DNA of 8,118 bases. Origin: Rubripirellula sp. Its GTDB lineage: Bacteria; Planctomycetota; Planctomycetia; Pirellulales; Pirellulaceae. Each line of letters opens with the position of its first letter. The first letter of the stretch is position 1. Below the pieces are notes generated by a model. It had not been told where the DNA came from. It did not search any database and worked only from the letters and a program-made list of their open reading frames with translations. Made by a program: the position numbers and the translations under genes. Where the stretch lies: NCBI GenBank assembly GCA_029287555.1, contig JARFQX010000945.1, positions 1 through 8,118 of the forward strand. The letters are read 5' to 3'. Below are positions 1-5,342 of this stretch, piece by piece.

Positions 1-11
1 GACAAAGACAA

Positions 12-1496
12 ATGACACTCAGGGAGTCGGACGACCCAGTAGTACCGCAGCAGCCCGAAATCCAATCGGGCGGCGAGAAGCCGAGTAATATCGGTGCAGG
101 GAAGCGGGTCGGGATTTCACGCGATTCAGAGGCTTCATCGCCCGCACCCAGTGGCGGGAGTTCGGTGCAGGACCGTCTGGAACGCATCTCTGAACGAGCG
201 ACGACGCATCCGGAAGAAGTTTTCAATAACCTCTTCTCGCTGCTCAATTACGAGCTGCTGTGGTATGCGTTTCGCCGACTCAAGCGAGGTAAGTCGCCTG
301 GAGTCGATGGCGTGACGGTAGAAGACTACGAGGAGAATCTCGAAGCAAACCTTCGCGATCTGCTCGATCGACTTCATCGTGGCAGCTATCGCCCGTTGCC
401 AAGTCTGCGAAAGAACATTCCCAAGGGGAATGGGAAAACGCGTCCGCTTGGCATCGCCAGCGTGGAGGACAAGCTAGTCCAACGCGCGGTCGTGATGATC
501 CTGGAGCAGATCTACGAAGTCGACTTTTACGACATCTCGTACGGTTACCGCCCCGGAAAGTCTTGTCACGAGGCACTTTCGACTCTTGGTGGGATCATTG
601 CGACGCGAAAAGTGAACTGGATTTCCGACGCGGACATCAAAGGCTTCTTTGATCACGTGTGCCATGAACGTTTGGTTGAACGGCTGCGGATTCGCATCAG
701 CGACCCCAAACTGCTCAGGCCGATTGTAAAGTTCCTGCAAGCGGGTGTGATGATCGAGGGTAAGTTGATGGCAACCGAAGACGGCGTCCCACAGGGGGCG
801 AGTCTCTCTCCGTTACTTGCCAACGTGTATTTACACTACGTGTTGGACGAGTGGTTCGAACGCGACGTGAAACCTCGGATGCGAGGCGAGGCGTACCTGC
901 TACGCTTCGCCGACGATTTCATCAGTTGTTTTGAGTTCGAATCGGATGCGAAGCGATACCAAACGGTGCTGCCGAAGCGACTGTCCCGTTTCTCGCTCTC
1001 TGTCGCCGAGGAGAAAACCAAGTTGATACGTTTCGGACGTTTCGCCCGTCGCGATTGCCAGCGATTGGGTGACGGCGCTCCGCAGGTGTTCGACTTCCTC
1101 GGATTCACCCACTACTGCGGTCGTTCACGATCAGGCCGCTTCAAACTGAAGAGGAAAACGTCAGGCAAGAAACTCCGGATGAAGTTGAGGGAGATGCGGC
1201 TCTGGTTTCACCACCAGCTTTCGACTCCGGTCGGCGAAATGTGGCAGGTCTTGAACGCGAAGCTTCGTGGGCACTATCAGTATTACGGGGTCAATGACAA
1301 TTGGCCGCTGCTGATGGCGTTCCGCAGCAAGGTTCGCCACATGGCCAAACGCCACCTCAGCCGCCGCAGCCAGAATAGCTACGTGAACTTGGACGATTTC
1401 AACCGCGTCATCGAGCTTCATCCCTTGGCGTGTCCGACGCGTTTGACGGACCTGATCGCGATGCAACGGTCGTTGTGCGGTGCGGGAGGCAAGTGA
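12..1496 (+). CDS. ltrA: Group II intron reverse transcriptase/maturase
   Basis: This 494-residue protein is the intron-encoded enzyme that helps its intron RNA fold and splice and copies it into DNA during retrohoming. Residues 1-50 are a polar, poorly conserved leader. The reverse transcriptase domain covers about 80-370: GKSPGVDGVT near 93, RPLGI near 144, motif A ADIKGFFD with D208 and D214, GVPQGASLSPLLANVYL near 258, and the catalytic motif FADD at 299-302 (D301, D302; the usual YADD has Tyr first). FDFLGF near 360 follows, then the maturase (X) domain with RGHYQYYGV at 419-427. All catalytic aspartates are present and the frame is open, so the enzyme may be active. No C-terminal HNH endonuclease follows; the protein ends shortly after PTRLTDLIAMQ, so retrohoming would not use its own second-strand cleavage. 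The ATG at 12 has no strong ribosome binding site. The structural class is not assigned. The symbol follows general usage for this family. Confidence 0.93.
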   Translation: MTLRESDDPVVPQQPEIQSGGEKPSNIGAGKRVGISRDSEASSPAPSGGSSVQDRLERISERATTHPEEVFNNLFSLLNYELLWYAFRRLKRGKSPGVDGVTVEDYEENLEANLRDLLDRLHRGSYRPLPSLRKNIPKGNGKTRPLGIASVEDKLVQRAVVMILEQIYEVDFYDISYGYRPGKSCHEALSTLGGIIATRKVNWISDADIKGFFDHVCHERLVERLRIRISDPKLLRPIVKFLQAGVMIEGKLMATEDGVPQGASLSPLLANVYLHYVLDEWFERDVKPRMRGEAYLLRFADDFISCFEFESDAKRYQTVLPKRLSRFSLSVAEEKTKLIRFGRFARRDCQRLGDGAPQVFDFLGFTHYCGRSRSGRFKLKRKTSGKKLRMKLREMRLWFHHQLSTPVGEMWQVLNAKLRGHYQYYGVNDNWPLLMAFRSKVRHMAKRHLSRRSQNSYVNLDDFNRVIELHPLACPTRLTDLIAMQRSLCGAGGK

Positions 1497-1502
1497 AATT
1501 TG

Positions 1503-1537
1503 GGAGCCGGATGCTAGAAAGTGGCACGTCCGGATCT
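1503..1537 (+). ncRNA. Group II intron domain V-like hairpin
   Basis: The sequence starts with GAGCCGGATGC and ends with GCACGTCCGGATC, closely matching the domain V pattern. The lower stem pairs 1504-1511 with 1529-1536. The upper stem pairs 1513-1516 with 1522-1525, with bulged bases 1526-1528 where domain V has its conserved bulge. Two points are odd. The AGC triad guanine at 1506 faces adenine 1534, where the usual partner is uracil. The terminal loop is GAAAG closed by an A-T pair, so the hairpin is 33 nt rather than the common 34 nt with a GNRA tetraloop. It begins 7-8 nt after the maturase stop, as expected. The call is firm from position and pattern; whether it is catalytically competent is doubtful. 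Confidence 0.75.
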
Positions 1538-1540
1538 GAG

Positions 1541-1755
1541 AGGGGCCGAGGGTCAATGCGGCGCGGTTAGCATATTGTGACACCACTCTGGGAAACCTGT
1601 GGCAAACAGTGAACACAAACCCTAACCTAAACCAACGAGACCTCGGTCTACTCGCCGTGAGTCGCCGAGTTGAGTTTATTGAAGTGGTGAGTCGCTCGCA
1701 GCGACCACGTGATCGCAACCGCAGGGGTAAGAACGTCCAACGCGGCATGATTTGG
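1541..1755. other. Non-coding stretch after the intron, with one bulged hairpin
   Basis: No convincing gene is seen. A branch-point stem-loop (intron domain VI) is expected near 1540-1590, but only a 4-bp GCCG/CGGC pairing around 1545-1562 can be drawn. A clean stem-loop sits at 1687-1708: GTCGCT (1691-1696) pairs with AGCGAC (1700-1705) over a CGC loop, extended by GTG (1687-1689) with CAC (1706-1708) across a single bulged A at 1690. The bulge is on the 5' arm, opposite to where domain VI carries its branch point, so I do not call this domain VI. Its function is unknown. Confidence 0.4.
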
Positions 1756-1815
1756 AACACTGATCGGCACTGATTGTCACTAATCAATTAGTGGAGATTA
1801 GCGTGGATTAGTGTT
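1756..1815. repeat. Imperfect 29-nt inverted repeat with a 10-nt ATTAG period
   Basis: The arms 1756-1784 and 1787-1815 are separated by only CA. The seven innermost pairs (CACTAAT with ATTAGTG, 1778-1793) and the seven outermost are perfect or nearly so. About 21 of 29 positions are complementary overall, and some mismatches would be G-U pairs in RNA. The right arm has ATTAG starting at 1787, 1797 and 1807, exactly 10 nt apart. The left arm shows the same period as TGAT/TAAT units at 1761, 1771 and 1781. This looks like an intergenic repeat (REP-like or a small non-autonomous element) or a long RNA hairpin. A 10-bp palindrome, TTCGGCCGAA, follows at 1824-1833. Confidence 0.6.
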
Positions 1816-1833
1816 TAGCTTTCTTCGGCCGAA

Positions 1834-2030
1834 AATCCCCTTTTCCGTTCGCTCGATCGTGTCCCGTCGGGTTGCGGGTGCCCTCCGGCTCCCAGCATTC
1901 GCATGCAGTGTCGTGGTTTGGATCGGTGCGCGGCCGACCCGCCCGGGATCGTCCGGCGCCTGATCCCACACGACGATTGCAGTCGCAATCAGTCGAGTGG
2001 TTCCGCGCGTATGCTTAACCGCTTGGCTTT
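1834..2030. other. Non-coding stretch with two adjacent GC-rich stem-loops
   Basis: No gene is supported here; the open frames are short and have no recognisable product. Two neighbouring stem-loops are visible. In the first, GGGATC at 1945-1950 pairs with GATCCC at 1962-1967. In the second, GATTGC at 1975-1980 pairs with GCAATC at 1985-1990 over an AGTC loop. The second is extended by CGAC (1971-1974) with GTCG (1992-1995) past one bulged A at 1991. Neither is followed by a T-tract, so they are not typical intrinsic terminators. Roles are unknown. Confidence 0.4.
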
Positions 2031-2240
2031 CAGGCCAGAGGCCGACACATACTTGCCGGCGGTGTCAACCGCCGGTCCAGTTCACTGCAGGGATCTTCCA
2101 GGTCAGCGGGCGACACAACCGCGCACCGATGAGCTTCGATCGATGTGTCGGCCTCCGGCATAATCTGCGTTGGTTGCCTTTGGTTCCGGGGCCTGACAGC
2201 CCCGGCAGTTCATGTGTCATGGATCGGCCTCCGGCCTGAA
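2031..2240. repeat. Mosaic intergenic repeat with the GAGGCCGACACAT motif
   Basis: A 17-nt inverted repeat joins 2034-2050 and 2143-2159 with one mismatch (G-U in RNA); its core GAGGCCGACACAT (2038-2050) has an exact reverse complement at 2143-2155. A third, variant copy lies at 2211-2238 on the minus strand, with about 7 extra bases splitting the motif. Compact stem-loops lie beside the copies: CCGGCGGT with ACCGCCGG over a GTCA loop at 2056-2075, and CCGGGGC with GCCCCGG over CTGACA at 2186-2205. The build, a motif followed by a stem-loop and repeated in both orientations, suggests a dispersed intergenic repeat family rather than coding DNA. Its family name is not known to me. Confidence 0.6.
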
Positions 2241-2601
2241 GACGTCGCCAATCCATAATTGGTATTCGTGACGGCGGACATAATCGAAGTCTTTGTAGAC
2301 GTTGCTTTGGCGCGGACTCGTCACCTTCGGTACAATCGACGAACCATTCGATGCACGCGCGCCCTCGAGTGGGTCTTGGGCAGTGGTCGCTCTGCCCCGC
2401 GGGCCGCGTGATCGTAGACGTTCGGTGACGTGATGAGCTCTGGCGGTTGCGCGCAAGGTTGATCGTTCAAACGCTCGTTGGCGACGACGCAATCATCTAC
2501 CTCGCCGGGGACGACAACCTGTGATGCAAACGCGGACTGGGGATCTTCGGAATTGGGATGCACCACGATCCTGTCAGTTCGTCGAAATCCCAATGAAGGG
2601 T
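2241..2601. other. Intergenic region with overlapping minus-strand open frames, no gene assigned
   Basis: Two overlapping minus-strand open frames (2217-2492 and 2321-2665) cover this stretch. The second runs into the 3' end of the dihydrouridine synthase gene. Their predicted proteins are arginine-rich, lack a recognisable domain and overlap each other heavily, which is typical of spurious frames in GC-rich repeats. An 8-bp inverted repeat, ATTGGGAT (2552-2559) with ATCCCAAT (2587-2594), lies just beyond the stop codon of the dihydrouridine synthase gene and could form a weak 3'-end structure for that transcript. It has no T-tract. I treat the region as non-coding, possibly a continuation of the repeat mosaic at 2031-2240. 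Confidence 0.45.
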
Positions 2602-3681
2602 TCAGCCCTCTTGTTGCGAGCGATGACATTCGCGAGGCACGTATTGCCCCGGGCCATCCTTGCAATAGTGGCGATCAAGTACCTGCTCGAAATCTTCTCG
2701 AGAGCGAATGCGCGCCATGGCTAACCGGACCGTTTCGTGGTCGGGGTGGCTCTGGGAATACTTGATGCAGAATTTCCGCATCAACAACGGCGCCCGCGTT
2801 GGAGTGTAGGTCTGCTCGCAAAGCGAATAGTGTTCACGCATGACCTCCGCTTGCTCATGCAGCGTCGGTGGTTCGGGCAACGATCGCCCATCGGCCAGGG
2901 CGCGGCACTGCGAGAAGATCCAGGGGTTGCCGATCGCCCCGCGAGCGACGGTGACGCCGTCGATCCCCGTTTGGCTGATCATCTGCAGACAGTCTTCAGC
3001 GGAAAACAGGTCGCCGCTTCCGAGGATCTTGATGGAATCGCCCGCGTGCAGCTTGACCTCCCTCAGAAATTCCCAACGACTCGGGCCGATATAACGCTGC
3101 TCGACCGTTCGACCGTGAATGGTGGCGGCGGCGATCCCGGCGGAAATCGCGCCGTCGAGGATTTCAAAGAACTTCTCGCGGGACTCCTGTGTGTCATCGA
3201 TGCCGCGTCGCATCTTGACAGTCACTGGTATTCCAGCGGGAACCGTGTCTCGGGTCCGACGGAGAATCTCAATGGCCACGCCAGGCTGCGAAAGGTGGAA
3301 TCCGCCGCGGCAGCGACCCAGGACTTTCTTGACCGGGCAACCGAAGTTGACATCAATGATGTCGAAACCTGCCTCCACCAGTTTCATCGCTCCCGCCGAA
3401 AACTGTTCCGGTTCGGCCCCCATCAATTGGCCGCCGACGGGGTGTTCATCGGGATCGATTTCGAGAAAGTGTTTTGTCTTTTGACGCTTGTTGAGGGCTA
3501 GCAAGAATTGATCAAGCATGACCTCGCAAAGCGAGTAGCTCGCGCCGTGTCGTCGGGCGATCACCCGCATTGGCAAATCACTGTACCCCGACAGCGCGGC
3601 CTGCACGACGGGAAAACCGATCGCCACATCTCCAATCGACAGGGAACCGGTCGCCGCCATCGCTGCGGGTAGCGTATTCAT
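2602..3681 (-). CDS. dus: tRNA-dihydrouridine synthase, DusB-type
   Basis: This 359-residue cytoplasmic flavoenzyme reduces specific uridines of tRNA to dihydrouridine using FMN and NAD(P)H. The TIM-barrel domain starts with AALSGYSDLPMR (28-39) and carries INFGCPVKKV-like VNFGCPVKKV at 111-120, where Cys115 is the expected proton donor. It continues with VKMRRG near 155, HGRTVEQRY near 189, GSGD at 221-224 and ARGAIGNPWIF at 246-256, the last two being phosphate-binding elements for FMN. A helical C-terminal domain follows from about 275. The segment after the catalytic cysteine reads LGRCRGGFHLSQP instead of the common KKGAGSALL type, which may mark a lineage subfamily. The last 20 residues are polar, unlike a conserved domain end, and lie next to the repeat region. 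The start at 3681 has only a weak AGG upstream; Met8 (3660) is an alternative. The gene is divergent from the epimerase. Confidence 0.93.
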   Translation of the reverse strand: MNTLPAAMAATGSLSIGDVAIGFPVVQAALSGYSDLPMRVIARRHGASYSLCEVMLDQFLLALNKRQKTKHFLEIDPDEHPVGGQLMGAEPEQFSAGAMKLVEAGFDIIDVNFGCPVKKVLGRCRGGFHLSQPGVAIEILRRTRDTVPAGIPVTVKMRRGIDDTQESREKFFEILDGAISAGIAAATIHGRTVEQRYIGPSRWEFLREVKLHAGDSIKILGSGDLFSAEDCLQMISQTGIDGVTVARGAIGNPWIFSQCRALADGRSLPEPPTLHEQAEVMREHYSLCEQTYTPTRAPLLMRKFCIKYSQSHPDHETVRLAMARIRSREDFEQVLDRHYCKDGPGQYVPRECHRSQQEG

Positions 3682-3820
3682 GGGGAAATCGCCTAGTCTG
3701 GCGCGTGTCGGACAACCCAGAGCGTGAATTTCGGACAGCGGTCAGCTACCTTAATGATCCGTACGGATGGATCGCACTTGGTTCTCGGACGTCCGGTACA
3801 CGAAATCTGGAAAAGAAGTC
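3682..3820. promoter_or_regulatory. Divergent intergenic region with two perfect palindromes
   Basis: This spacer separates the starts of the dihydrouridine synthase (minus) and the aldose epimerase (plus), so both promoters should lie here. It contains the 12-bp palindrome ATCCGTACGGAT at 3757-3768 and the 10-bp palindrome CGGACGTCCG at 3786-3795, with centres 28 bp apart (just under three helical turns). Such paired symmetric sites are what a dimeric repressor would bind, but no regulator gene is next to them. No clear -35/-10 pair stands out. Confidence 0.35.
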
Positions 3821-4957
3821 ATGATGCTGCGTGGTTTGCTTATCGCAACGACCATTGTTGCAGTTGCGTTCTCCTTTGCCAACGCGATTGCCGCCTCACC
3901 CAACATCGCCCCACCCCACATGAAGATTGAATCAAAGCCCTTTGGATCGACAAATGACGGTCGCGAGGTTACACGCTACACGCTGATCAATTCTCACGGT
4001 CACAGCGTTTCAGTGATGAATTGGGGTGCGACGCTCTTAGAGGTCATGGTGCCCGACCGCAGTGGCAACCTTGCCAACGTGAATCTTTGTTTCGACGCGC
4101 TCGAGCCATACGTGACGGGCCATCCGTATTTTGGCAGCACCGTTGGTCGGTTTTGCAACCGCATCGGTGAGGGGAGATTCACCATCGACGGGAAGGAGTA
4201 CCAAGTCACAATCAACGCGGGCAAGCATCACCTGCATGGCGGAAAGCTCAATTTCAGCTACCAGTACTGGGAGGCCGAGCCGGTGGAGTCGGACGACGCG
4301 GTGGGTGTCCGCTTTTCGCTTACCAGCCCGGATGGTCAGGAAGGATTTCCCGGTACGGTCCAGGCAACGGTGCTCTACAGCTGGAACGACAAGGACGAGT
4401 TGACAATCCAGTTCACCGCCACCACCGATGCTCCCACCCACGTCAATCTGACTAATCACAGCTACTGGAACCTCGGTGGCGCGGGTAGCGGCAGCGCGTT
4501 GGACCACGTGGCCAAGATCGAGGCGGATCAGTGGTTGGATGTGGACGAGTCGTTGATCCCGACCGGGACGTTGAACCAGGTGGATGGCACGGTGCTTGAT
4601 TTTCGTGAGCCAACCCCTTTGGGAAAACGTTCCGGTGAGCTCACCGGAACCAACGGATACGATCATTGCTACGTGATCCGGGGTGAGCCCGGCGAGCTTC
4701 GACCGGCGGCGAGAGTCGTGGATCCCCAATCGGGACGCGTCTTGGAGATAGAGACCACCCAGCCTGGCATGCAGCTCTACACCGCCAACCACCTGCCCGG
4801 AAATGAGCGTTCCAACGGCTACGGCCAACATGAAGCGTTCTGCCTCGAGACGCAGCATTATCCCAACGCGCCGAATCGACCCTCGTTCCCCACCACGCTG
4901 CTCAAACCGGGCGAGACGATGCGGGAAACCACGGTGCATCGATTTAGCACCGAATAG
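3821..4957 (+). CDS. galM: Aldose 1-epimerase (galactose mutarotase), exported
   Basis: The enzyme interconverts the alpha and beta anomers of aldoses such as galactose and glucose. I start it at the ATG at 3821 (378 residues), with a weak purine-rich site GGAAAAGAAG just upstream. This start gives a classic signal peptide: MMLR, a hydrophobic core to about residue 20, and a likely cleavage after ANA or AIA at 22-24. An open extension back to 3767 adds 18 polar residues and would spoil the signal. Family residues are present: NRIGEGRF near 113, LHGG with His139, TNHSYWNLGG with His213 (catalytic acid position), GYDHCYV with Asp281, and CLETQHYPNAPN with Glu343 (catalytic base position). Length and domain are complete. 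Export suggests a role in periplasmic sugar uptake or polysaccharide breakdown rather than the cytoplasmic Leloir pathway. No sugar genes adjoin it. The gene symbol is by family only. Confidence 0.93.
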   Translation: MMLRGLLIATTIVAVAFSFANAIAASPNIAPPHMKIESKPFGSTNDGREVTRYTLINSHGHSVSVMNWGATLLEVMVPDRSGNLANVNLCFDALEPYVTGHPYFGSTVGRFCNRIGEGRFTIDGKEYQVTINAGKHHLHGGKLNFSYQYWEAEPVESDDAVGVRFSLTSPDGQEGFPGTVQATVLYSWNDKDELTIQFTATTDAPTHVNLTNHSYWNLGGAGSGSALDHVAKIEADQWLDVDESLIPTGTLNQVDGTVLDFREPTPLGKRSGELTGTNGYDHCYVIRGEPGELRPAARVVDPQSGRVLEIETTQPGMQLYTANHLPGNERSNGYGQHEAFCLETQHYPNAPNRPSFPTTLLKPGETMRETTVHRFSTE

Positions 4958-5088
4958 GCCGCGCGAAATCTGGCGCTTTGCGAGCCTCTTCCTCGCTCAA
5001 ATGTCTTGCCGAACGCCATCGGTCGGAGCCTTTTCCTGAACGCTCCTGAGATAAGGAACAGAGAACGGCCTTGCGCAGCCGATAAATA
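4958..5088. other. Spacer after the epimerase gene; no clear terminator
   Basis: This stretch separates the epimerase stop from the candidate promoter of the membrane peptidase. The only symmetric sequence is a weak 5-bp pairing, GGAGC (5025-5029) with GCTCC (5042-5046), over a 12-nt loop and without a T-tract. No gene or convincing terminator is seen. Confidence 0.3.
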
Positions 5089-5130
5089 TTGACATGAAAC
5101 ATTCATATTGTTAACAATTCCTTAACAATG
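5089..5130 (+). promoter_or_regulatory. Candidate promoter with direct and inverted repeats
   Basis: An AT-rich patch stands out from the GC-rich surroundings. A perfect -35 box TTGACA lies at 5089-5094, followed after 16-17 bp by a weak -10-like TTAACA/TAACAA at 5111-5117. The octamer TTAACAAT occurs twice, at 5111-5118 and 5122-5129, exactly 11 bp apart (one helical turn). An inverted repeat ATGAA/TTCAT covers 5094-5106 between the promoter boxes. Together these suggest a regulated promoter for the membrane peptidase gene starting at 5154. The -10 box is poor, so the promoter call is tentative. Confidence 0.45.
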
Positions 5131-5153
5131 GTTTGTTCGCGCAGGGCTTGGAT

Positions 5154-5336
5154 ATGGCGATCGACTTGTTAGTCGGCATTCTCGTAATCACTGCGCTCTC
5201 GGTCTTGTCTTACGTAGCGGGTCGCGTAATTCGCTTGAGTCGCGTCTCGGTTTACTTCGTCGCGTCGTTGCTGACGTGTCTCTTCTTCGCCTGGACGCTT
5301 TCGGGCAAGCTGGGTTGGGCCGCGTTGATGCCGTGA
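5154..5336 (+). CDS. N-terminal membrane segment of a split C39-like peptidase gene
   Basis: This frame encodes 60 residues with two predicted membrane helices, at about 3-23 and 33-50. I start it at the ATG at 5154, which has AGGG 7 nt upstream (5143-5146); a TTG at 5133 is also in frame but has a weaker case. It stops at TGA 5334-5336. The downstream peptidase frame continues in exactly the same phase with only SS between the stop and its GTG codon, and begins with another hydrophobic helix. The simplest reading is that this is the first part of one 291-codon gene with four helices and a C39 domain, cut by a nonsense codon. It could instead be a separate small membrane protein translated just upstream of a second one. 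I know no stand-alone family for it. Confidence 0.55.
   Translation: MAIDLLVGILVITALSVLSYVAGRVIRLSRVSVYFVASLLTCLFFAWTLSGKLGWAALMP
5334..5336 (+). other. In-frame TGA interrupting the C39 membrane peptidase frame
   Basis: The codons around it read ATG CCG TGA TCT TCG GTG GTC TTC TGG, and the frame is open on both sides from 5133 to 6029. The sequence before the stop ends in WAALMP and the sequence after continues SSVVFWSNLMP, as one would expect for a loop between helices two and three. A single base change or base-call error from a sense codon (for example CGA, GGA or TTA) would explain it. No convincing selenocysteine insertion hairpin follows. Confidence 0.6.
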
Positions 5337-5342
5337 TCTTCG

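Larger units (their letters stand above)
1..1540 (+). mobile_element. Group II intron, 3' portion (maturase ORF plus domain V)
   Basis: A maturase-type reverse transcriptase ORF is followed at once by a domain V-like RNA hairpin, the standard order in a bacterial group II intron, where the ORF lies in domain IV. The 5' ribozyme domains I-III and the 5' splice site would lie left of position 1 and cannot be seen. The 3' boundary is uncertain: no clear domain VI with a bulged branch-point adenosine can be folded after 1540, so the end given is only the end of the domain V region. The element sits in non-coding DNA and interrupts no recognisable gene on its right side. It could be a full but divergent intron or a decaying copy. 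Confidence 0.72.

Noticed and set aside
1616..1634. Telomere-like CCTAA repeats
   Set aside because: Only about two imperfect units occur, within otherwise unremarkable bacterial sequence.
1687..1708. Intron domain VI with a bulged branch-point A
   Set aside because: The bulged A is on the 5' arm and the hairpin lies about 150 nt after domain V; domain VI should follow at once with the bulge on the 3' arm.
1161..1787. A 208-codon minus-strand open frame
   Set aside because: It mostly lies antisense to the maturase and runs into non-coding DNA; Arg-rich with no domain.
1787..1815. CRISPR-like short repeats
   Set aside because: The ATTAG units are contiguous 10-nt repeats without spacers and there are no cas genes.
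1903..2256. Small open frames on both strands in the repeat region
   Set aside because: They follow the inverted repeats, lack ribosome binding sites and show no domain; the repeat structure explains them better.
2737..3501. A 254-codon plus-strand open frame
   Set aside because: It is antisense to the dihydrouridine synthase, whose full set of family motifs is on the minus strand; the plus translation has no recognisable domain.
4037..4939. A 300-codon minus-strand open frame
   Set aside because: It is antisense to the aldose epimerase, which has all catalytic residues; a shadow frame caused by GC-rich codons.
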